NCBI GenBank assembly: GCA_009377755.1 | Contig: WHTM01000007.1 | Span: 99,667 to 163,666, forward strand | Length of the DNA stretch: 64,000 bases | Direction: 5' to 3' | Origin: Hyphomicrobiales bacterium | Lineage (GTDB): Bacteria; Pseudomonadota; Alphaproteobacteria; Rhizobiales; Xanthobacteraceae | Shown here: piece after piece, positions 58,583 through 64,000 of the stretch | Layout of the letters: each line of letters begins with the position of its first letter | Position numbering within the stretch: the first letter of the stretch is position 1 | Position numbers and translations under genes: made by a program | Notes under the pieces: model-generated | The model's input: the letters and a program-made list of their open reading frames with translations, nothing else | What the model was told of the DNA's origin: nothing | Database searches by the model: none

Positions 58583-59131
58583 CTAGCGCCAAAATTCGCG
58601 CAAGAACCCGAGCATCGCCTTGCGTGACTCGGCGCCGAGCTTCTCGGCGAGCCGCGCCTCGTGCGTCGCGGCGAGCGTCTTCGCGCGCTTCAAAGTCTTC
58701 TGTCCCTCGGGGGTGAGCTGCAGCGCATGCGAGCGCCGGTCGCGCGGCGACGGCAGGCGGCGCGTGAGGCCGCGCTTTTCCAGCCGGTCGAGCAGCCGCA
58801 CCAGCCGGGCGCGCTCGATGCCGAGCGTGTCGGCGAGGTCGGATTGCGACAGCCCGGGATTGGCGCCGATCACCACCAGCACCGAATATTGCGCCGGGCG
58901 GATGTCGATCGACTCCAGCGTACGGATGAAATCCTGGAACACCCAGACCTGAAAACGGCGGATCAGGTAGCCCAGGTGCTCGTCGAGTACGCCGAGGTCG
59001 ATTTCGGTCCGGCCGTTGCGGGCCTGTCCGCTGCGGCCGGCGGAGGCGCCGAGCGGCGCCGTCTGCGTGAGTTTGCGGCTTGCCACGGCCATCCTTGGCG
59101 CCCCTCCGGCATTCGCAGGCCGCCCTGCCAT
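58583..59131 (-). CDS. MarR-family transcriptional regulator
   Basis: 182-residue winged-helix regulator. The core starts near GYLIRRFQVWVFQDFIRTLESID and contains the HTH SQSDLADTLGIERARLVRLLDRLEKR, then the wing with RLPSPRDRRSHALQLTPEG. The N-terminus to about residue 45 is low-complexity; ATG 59131 (MAGRPANAGG) or 59092 (MAVASRKL) may be the start. It is divergent from the Liv-type importer genes with a perfect 9-bp inverted repeat between, so it most likely represses them and itself, releasing on an aromatic ligand. The stop codon at 58583 lies in a repeat. Confidence 0.9.
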   Translation of the reverse strand: MAGRPANAGGAPRMAVASRKLTQTAPLGASAGRSGQARNGRTEIDLGVLDEHLGYLIRRFQVWVFQDFIRTLESIDIRPAQYSVLVVIGANPGLSQSDLADTLGIERARLVRLLDRLEKRGLTRRLPSPRDRRSHALQLTPEGQKTLKRAKTLAATHEARLAEKLGAESRKAMLGFLREFWR

Positions 59132-59147
59132 TGCGCACGGCCCATAT

Positions 59148-59180
59148 TGTTGTTGACGACATCTATTGTAATCAACAACA
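59148..59180. promoter_or_regulatory. Probable MarR operator
   Basis: TGTTGTTGA (59148-59156) and TCAACAACA (59172-59180) are a perfect 9-base inverted repeat with a 15-base spacer, centre to centre 24 bases. It lies 17 bases upstream of the MarR start (59131) and 170 bases before the SBP gene, in the divergent promoter zone. Confidence 0.7.
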
Positions 59181-59349
59181 TTATCGGAGCTTCGCCGCGT
59201 TCGGCAAGGCGTATTGGCGCGATTTTCCGCGCGGTGCGTATGCCGCGCGGCTGCGTCATGCCGGGCATTGCATCGCGCACGGAACCGGACGAACAATAGG
59301 CAAGACGCGACGGCACGCCGTCGTGGATCGGGTCAGGGAGGACAATTCA

Positions 59350-60588
59350 ATGACATGTAAGCCGCATACTGTCATCACCCGCCGCACATTCAGCACCGGA
59401 GTCACCGCCGCCGGGCTGACCGCCGCGGCCGGGCCGTTCAATGTCCTGCGCGCCCAGGGCGGCGCGCTGAAGGTCGGCGTGCTGCTGCCGCGCTCCGGCG
59501 TGCAGGCCGGCATCGGCCAGGATTGCCAGCGCGGTGTCGAGATCGCGCCGGGCATCTTCAAGGACTTGGGCCTGCCCAACCTGCAGATCATGAACGGCGA
59601 CACCGAGTCCAACCCGCAGATCGCCCGTGCCCAGGCCGAGAAGCTGATCAATGAGGGCGCGCAGCTCCTGGTCGGCGCGTTCGATTCCGGCCAGACCACG
59701 ACGATCGCTCAGGTCGCCGAGCAGCGCGGCATCCCGCTCGTGATCAATATCGCCGCGGCGCCGCCGATCACCGAGCAGGGCTACAAGTTCGTGTTCCGCA
59801 ACTTCCCGACCGCGCCGATGATCCTGGGCGACGCCTTCGCCAATCAGAAGGAGATCTTCGCGGCGACCGGTTCGGCGCCGAAATCAGCGGCATTCCTGCA
59901 TGTGAACGACACATTCGGCACCGCGATGCAGAAGGGCATCGGCGCCGTGATGCCGAGGTTCAACATGCCCTACAAAATTGCCGAGACGATTGCCTACGAC
60001 CCGCGGGCGCGCGATCTGTCGGTCGAGATCGCCAAAGCCAAGGCGACCGGCGCGGATGCGCTCCTGGTGGTCAGCCGCCTCAACGATGCGATCCTGCTCA
60101 CCCGCGAGCTGGTCAAGCAGCGCTGGACGCCGATGGCCGTGCTCAGCATGGGACCCGGCTGGTACGAGGATCAGTACCTGAAGACCCTCGGCAAGCTGTC
60201 CGACGGCCCGATGAGCTTCGTGCCCTGGTACGATCCCAACAAGAAGCTCAGCAAGCAGCTCGAAGCCGTGCTGGCCAAGGCCTATCCGGCCATCAACCTC
60301 AATACCAACCACATCTTCACCTTCGAGGCGTTGCTGGTTGCCGCCGATGCCTACAAGCGCGCCGGCTCGACCGATCCGAAGGCGCTGGCAGACGCCATCC
60401 GCAAGACCAACATCACCGACAATGTCAGCATCGGCCCCGGCATCCAGTTCGATGCCAAGGGTCAGAACGACAAGGTGAAGGACGCGGCGATCCAGAATCG
60501 CGACGGCAAGCTGGTCACGCTCGCGCCGAAGGCGGCGGCAAACGCCAAACCCGACTGGCCGCTGAAGCCCTACGACAAGCGCGGGTGA
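59350..60588 (+). CDS. Liv-type periplasmic substrate-binding protein (Peripla_BP_6)
   Basis: 412-residue type 1 binding protein of a branched-chain-amino-acid/aromatic-acid-type importer. The N-terminus has a twin-arginine motif TRRTFSTG (about residues 10-17), unusual for this group, followed by a hydrophobic segment ending at NVLRAQ. The mature protein starts near GGALKVGVLLPRSGVQAGIGQ. Family motifs follow (GAFDSGQTTTIAQVAEQRGI, FVFRNFPTAPMILGDAF). It is the first gene of livHMGF-type genes, divergent from a MarR regulator. In this context the ligand may be an aromatic or aliphatic acid rather than an amino acid. Confidence 0.92.
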   Translation: MTCKPHTVITRRTFSTGVTAAGLTAAAGPFNVLRAQGGALKVGVLLPRSGVQAGIGQDCQRGVEIAPGIFKDLGLPNLQIMNGDTESNPQIARAQAEKLINEGAQLLVGAFDSGQTTTIAQVAEQRGIPLVINIAAAPPITEQGYKFVFRNFPTAPMILGDAFANQKEIFAATGSAPKSAAFLHVNDTFGTAMQKGIGAVMPRFNMPYKIAETIAYDPRARDLSVEIAKAKATGADALLVVSRLNDAILLTRELVKQRWTPMAVLSMGPGWYEDQYLKTLGKLSDGPMSFVPWYDPNKKLSKQLEAVLAKAYPAINLNTNHIFTFEALLVAADAYKRAGSTDPKALADAIRKTNITDNVSIGPGIQFDAKGQNDKVKDAAIQNRDGKLVTLAPKAAANAKPDWPLKPYDKRG

Positions 60589-60599
60589 GTCTATCCCGT

Positions 60600-60686
60600 T
60601 CGTCCCCGCGAAAGCGGGGACCCAGGGACAGCCGAGCGGAGCCGAATATGGGGCCCCTGGATTCCCGCTTGCGCGGGAATGAACGG
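60600..60686. repeat. Palindromic repeat, GTCGTCCCCGCGAAAGCGGGG family, copy 4
   Basis: TCGTCCCCGCGAAAGCGGGG and TCCCGCTTGCGCGGGAATGA form the arms, with GACCCAGGGA and CCCCTGGAT inside. It fills the gap between the binding-protein and livH genes. Confidence 0.75.
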
Positions 60687-60700
60687 AGTATGGACTAGCC

Positions 60701-61573
60701 GTGCCCGCGGATATCTATCTCAACGTCGCTGTGAGCGGCATCCTGACCGGCCTGATCTACGGCCTGAGTACGCTCGGCCTTTCGGTCATCTTCGGCGTCA
60801 TCCGCATCGTCAATTTCGCCCATGGCGAGATCATGGTGGTCGGCATGTTCGTGACGCTGGTGCTGTTCCGGCATCTCGGCATCGACCCGCTCCTGAGCAT
60901 CCCGATCGTCGCCGCGGCGCTGTTCGGCTTCGGCTTCGTGTTGCAGGATTGGGTGGTGCGGCGCGTCGCGCACCTTGCCGACCACATGCAATTTCTGCTG
61001 ATGGCCGCGGTGGCCGTGATCCTCATCAGCGTCTGCCTGATGCTGTTCGGGCCGGACGCGCAGGGGGCGCAGGTCGGCTACGCCTATGACTCGTTGAGCA
61101 TCGGCCCGCTGATCGTCGACAAGGTGCGGCTCTACGCCGGCCTCGCGGCGCTGGTGGTCGCCGCCGCGCTGTTCGCCTTCTTCCGCTACGCGGCGACCGG
61201 CAAGGCGATCCGCGCCTGCGGCGATAATTACCTGGGCGCGCAGGTGGTCGGGCTAAACGTCCGGCGGCTTTTCGCACTCACCTTCGGCATCGGCACCGCC
61301 TGTCTCGGCGCCGCTGGCGCCATCCTGCTGTTGCTGATCGACGTGCATCCCTATCTCGGCCCGCCGTTGACGCTGCTCGCCTTCATCATCGTCATCGTCG
61401 GCGGCATGGGCAGCTTGCCCGGCGCCATGCTCGGCGGCGTCCTGATCGGTGCCTCCGAGGCGATTGCCGGCCTGCTGCTGCAGCCCTCGCTGAAGTCGGC
61501 TTTCAGCTTCGGGCTGCTGATCCTGGTGCTGCTGGTCCGGCCGCAGGGCCTGCTCGGAAAAGCGACGCAATGA
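60701..61573 (+). CDS. livH: Liv-type ABC permease (LivH)
   Basis: 290-residue inner-membrane permease of the branched-chain-type importer, with about eight helices. The family motif GLSVIFGVIRIVNFAHGEIMVVG is near the N-terminus and FGIGTACLGAAGAILLLL and GGMGSLPGAMLGGVLIG are in the C-terminal half. GTG 60701 is the start. Its stop overlaps the ATG of livM (ATGA at 61570), so the permeases are coupled. Transport uses ATP hydrolysis by LivG and LivF and the periplasmic protein at 59350. Confidence 0.95.
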   Translation: MPADIYLNVAVSGILTGLIYGLSTLGLSVIFGVIRIVNFAHGEIMVVGMFVTLVLFRHLGIDPLLSIPIVAAALFGFGFVLQDWVVRRVAHLADHMQFLLMAAVAVILISVCLMLFGPDAQGAQVGYAYDSLSIGPLIVDKVRLYAGLAALVVAAALFAFFRYAATGKAIRACGDNYLGAQVVGLNVRRLFALTFGIGTACLGAAGAILLLLIDVHPYLGPPLTLLAFIIVIVGGMGSLPGAMLGGVLIGASEAIAGLLLQPSLKSAFSFGLLILVLLVRPQGLLGKATQ

Positions 61574-62574
61574 ACCGGCTGATCAAGGGAGTGCGGCCGC
61601 GCGCGCTGGTGCTGCTCGCCGTGTTCGCCGCCGCCCTCGTGATCGCGCCGCTGTTCGTCTCGAGCTATGTGCTGAGCGTGCTGATCATCGTCCTCTACTT
61701 CGCCTATGTCGGGCAGGCGTGGAACCTGATGATCGGCTTTGCCGGGCAATTGTCGCTCGGGCATGCCTTGTTCGTCGGCATCGGCGCCTATACTAGCGCC
61801 GCGCTGTTCATCCATTTCGGCATCGCACCGTGGATCGGCATGTTCGCCGCGGTGGCTCTGTCGGTGCTGACCGGCTGCATCATCGGCTACCTCGGGTTCC
61901 GCTTCTCGATCCGCGGCGTGTACTTCGCTCTGCTGACCATCGCCTTCGCCGAATTCGTGCTGGTCATTGTCGATCATATTCCCTGGCTCGGCAGCACCGG
62001 CGGCTTCTTCCTGCCCGTTGCCAACCGCGACCGCATCGATCTGTTCAACCTGCGCGGCTCGCAGATCATGTTCTATTACGTGATCCTTGCTCTGACGGCT
62101 GCGGCGCTCGTGCTCTGCCGGCTGCTGCTCAACAGCAAGCTCGGACTCTACTGGCAAGCCATCCGCGAGGACCAGGAGTCCGCCGAGGCGATCGGCGTGC
62201 ATCTGTTCCGCTACAAGATGATCGCGGTGGCGATCTCGTCAGGGCTGACCGGCATCGCCGGCGTCTGGTACGCGTTCTACTACAACAACCTGTTCCCGGA
62301 GACGACGTTCTCCACGGCGAAGTCGATCGAACTGATCCTCGGCACCGTGGTCGGCGGCGTCGGCACCCTGTTCGGTCCGATCCTCGGTGCCTTCATCCTC
62401 ACCCCCCTCGGCGAAGTGCTGACGCACCTGACGGAGGGGATGAAGATCGACGGCATCAAGTCGTTCTTCTGGGGCGTCTGCGTGGCGGCGATCGTGCTGT
62501 TCCGCCCCACGGGGCTATGGCCTTGGATCAGCGCGCTGTTCGGCCTCGATCCGCGGCGCGGGGATAAGCCATGA
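61570..62574 (+). CDS. livM: Liv-type ABC permease (LivM)
   Basis: 334-residue permease partner of LivH. The N-terminal helices lead to the LivM-type motif QAWNLMIGFAGQLSLGHALFVGIGAYTS, and the second half has GVYFALLTIAFAEFVLVIVDHI and GTVVGGVGTLFGPILGAFIL. It overlaps livH at its start and livG at its end (ATGA at 62571), forming a tightly coupled H-M-G transcript. No separate N-terminal domain, so this is the standard form. Hydropathy indicates about nine or ten helices. Confidence 0.95.
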   Translation: MNRLIKGVRPRALVLLAVFAAALVIAPLFVSSYVLSVLIIVLYFAYVGQAWNLMIGFAGQLSLGHALFVGIGAYTSAALFIHFGIAPWIGMFAAVALSVLTGCIIGYLGFRFSIRGVYFALLTIAFAEFVLVIVDHIPWLGSTGGFFLPVANRDRIDLFNLRGSQIMFYYVILALTAAALVLCRLLLNSKLGLYWQAIREDQESAEAIGVHLFRYKMIAVAISSGLTGIAGVWYAFYYNNLFPETTFSTAKSIELILGTVVGGVGTLFGPILGAFILTPLGEVLTHLTEGMKIDGIKSFFWGVCVAAIVLFRPTGLWPWISALFGLDPRRGDKP

Positions 62575-63317
62575 CCGCGCGCGCCACAGGCGAATCGGCC
62601 TCGCTCTCCGTGCAGGGCATCTCCAAGCGGTTCCGCGGGCTCGCCGCCGTCGACAACGTGTCGTTCGAGGTGGCGCCCGCCGCGATCCATGCGCTGATCG
62701 GCCCGAACGGCGCGGGTAAGACCACGATCTTCAACATGATCGCCGGCGTGTTCAGACCGGACACCGGATCGATCCTGCTCGACGGCAAGCCGCTGGTCGG
62801 GAAGCGGCCGGACGAAATCTGCCGCGCCGGGGTGGGCCGGACCTTCCAGATCGTCCGGCCGTTCCATGCGCTCAGCGTCGAGGAAAACGTCGCGGTCGGC
62901 GCGCTCGCCTGGACCGACGATCTCGGCGAGGCGCGCGACCATGCGGTCGGCCTGCTGCGGCTGCTCGGGCTCGAGGACAAGCGCTTCGCGCTGCCCGACT
63001 CGATCACGCTGCCCGACCGCAAGCGCCTGGAAGTGGCGCGGGCGCTCGCCACCAAGCCGAAGATCCTGCTGCTCGACGAGGTAATGGCAGGGCTGCGCCC
63101 GACCGAGACCGACCGCATGGTCGCAGTCTTCCGCAAGCTCAACGAGGAAACCGGCCTCACCATCCTGCTGATCGAGCACGTGATGCGCGCGGTGATGGCG
63201 ATGTCGCGCCACATCGTGGTCGTGAACTACGGCAAGGTGATCGCTGAAGGCGCGCCGGAAGCAGTGACGCGCAATCCGGACGTGCTGGCCTGCTATCTCG
63301 GCGAGGAGGCGTTGTGA
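62571..63317 (+). CDS. livG: Liv-type ABC ATP-binding protein (LivG)
   Basis: 248-residue ATPase. Walker A is GPNGAGKTTIFN, the Q-loop region is VGRTFQIVRPF, and Walker B is ILLLDEVMAGLRPTE. The signature motif is degenerate: in place of LSGGQ/LSYGQ it reads TLPDRKRLEVARAL, which occurs in this LivG subgroup. The start overlaps livM (ATGA). The next gene, livF, is 181 bases away because a palindromic repeat is inserted, so the ATPase pair is separated more than usual. Confidence 0.93.
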   Translation: MTARATGESASLSVQGISKRFRGLAAVDNVSFEVAPAAIHALIGPNGAGKTTIFNMIAGVFRPDTGSILLDGKPLVGKRPDEICRAGVGRTFQIVRPFHALSVEENVAVGALAWTDDLGEARDHAVGLLRLLGLEDKRFALPDSITLPDRKRLEVARALATKPKILLLDEVMAGLRPTETDRMVAVFRKLNEETGLTILLIEHVMRAVMAMSRHIVVVNYGKVIAEGAPEAVTRNPDVLACYLGEEAL

Positions 63318-63340
63318 TCCTCGGCTCATCACTCTCGGCT

Positions 63341-63474
63341 CGTGTCCCGGGCGCAGCGCAGCGCGAGCAACGCGAGTGGTGCGCTGCAGAACCGGGACCG
63401 TTCCACAGTCGGCGCTTCTTGGCGGTCCCGGATCAGCGGTGCAGCATTGCATGCTGCACCGCGCCCGGGACACG
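63341..63474. repeat. Intergenic palindrome, GTGTCCCGGGCGCAG family, copy 6
   Basis: CGTGTCCCGGGCGCAGCGCA and CGCGCCCGGGACACG are the arms; ACCGGGACCG / CGGTCCCGG lies inside. It is within the liv operon, between livG and livF. Confidence 0.82.
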
Positions 63475-63498
63475 AGCGCCGCGCGTCGGGGAGCTACT

Positions 63499-64000
<502 letters not shown>

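Overview
The window is a dense, GC-rich bacterial chromosome segment, most likely from an alphaproteobacterium of the Hyphomicrobiales (Bradyrhizobium/Xanthobacteraceae-like). This rests on a PodJ-type polarity protein, GANTC and TTAA-type promoter motifs, a class I lysyl-tRNA synthetase, the ligase-associated Lhr/Exo/PdeM repair cluster, a HIG1-type protein beside a PduO-type adenosyltransferase, and many intergenic palindromic repeats. I see no rRNA or tRNA gene, insertion sequence, prophage or CRISPR array. Both ends cut genes: an EamA permease on the left and livF on the right.

Layout. 1-7.3 kb: EamA permease, a NicO exporter remnant, a frameshifted D-Ala-D-Ala carboxypeptidase, HIG1 protein, cobalamin adenosyltransferase, solute-binding protein, LysRS-I and a TSUP permease. 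7.4-13 kb: S24-type repressor, DUF952-pyrD pair, MFS permease, small membrane and secreted proteins, and tandem composite palindromes. 13.0-19.5 kb: the complete divergent DNA-repair cluster (ATP-dependent ligase, MBL-fold exonuclease, Lhr-type helicase, PdeM), in which every gene carries in-frame, repeat-derived sequence. 19.5-24.5 kb: TIGR02186/TauE pair and a PodJ-like protein. 24.9-28.5 kb: acyl-CoA dehydrogenase, alpha/beta hydrolase and gentisate-dioxygenase-like cupin. 28.7-32.9 kb: CsoR and a copper P-type ATPase sharing a palindromic operator, pyrE, and an HPF-cold-shock fusion.

33.0-49.1 kb is the most interesting block. It holds a ThDP enzyme, an IclR regulator, a molybdenum transhydrogenase-like catalytic subunit with an extra SCP2-like N-terminal domain, its three-cluster Fe-S subunit, a beta-hydroxyacid dehydrogenase, E1-alpha/E1-beta/E2 of a 2-oxoacid-dehydrogenase-like complex without an E3, a cupin, a succinate-semialdehyde-type dehydrogenase and a class II aldolase. 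The Mo/Fe-S pair together with an E1/E2 complex recalls the oxygen-independent resorcinol/hydroxyhydroquinone route of Azoarcus (RhLS/BtdhLS and BqdLMS). I propose a related trihydroxybenzene/hydroxybenzoquinone pathway here; this is inference.

49.2-53.6 kb: membrane protein, amidase, 4-hydroxyphenylpyruvate dioxygenase and an acyl-CoA-dehydrogenase-fold flavoprotein. 53.6-58.2 kb (minus strand): a CopD-like membrane protein, then a four-gene operon of two coiled-coil proteins, a DUF6384-like membrane coiled-coil protein and a META-domain protein, with no assigned function. 58.6-64 kb: a MarR regulator divergent from a Liv-type ABC importer, with a perfect 9-bp inverted repeat between them. 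At least six families of palindromic repeats occupy the intergenic gaps, and some have entered reading frames.
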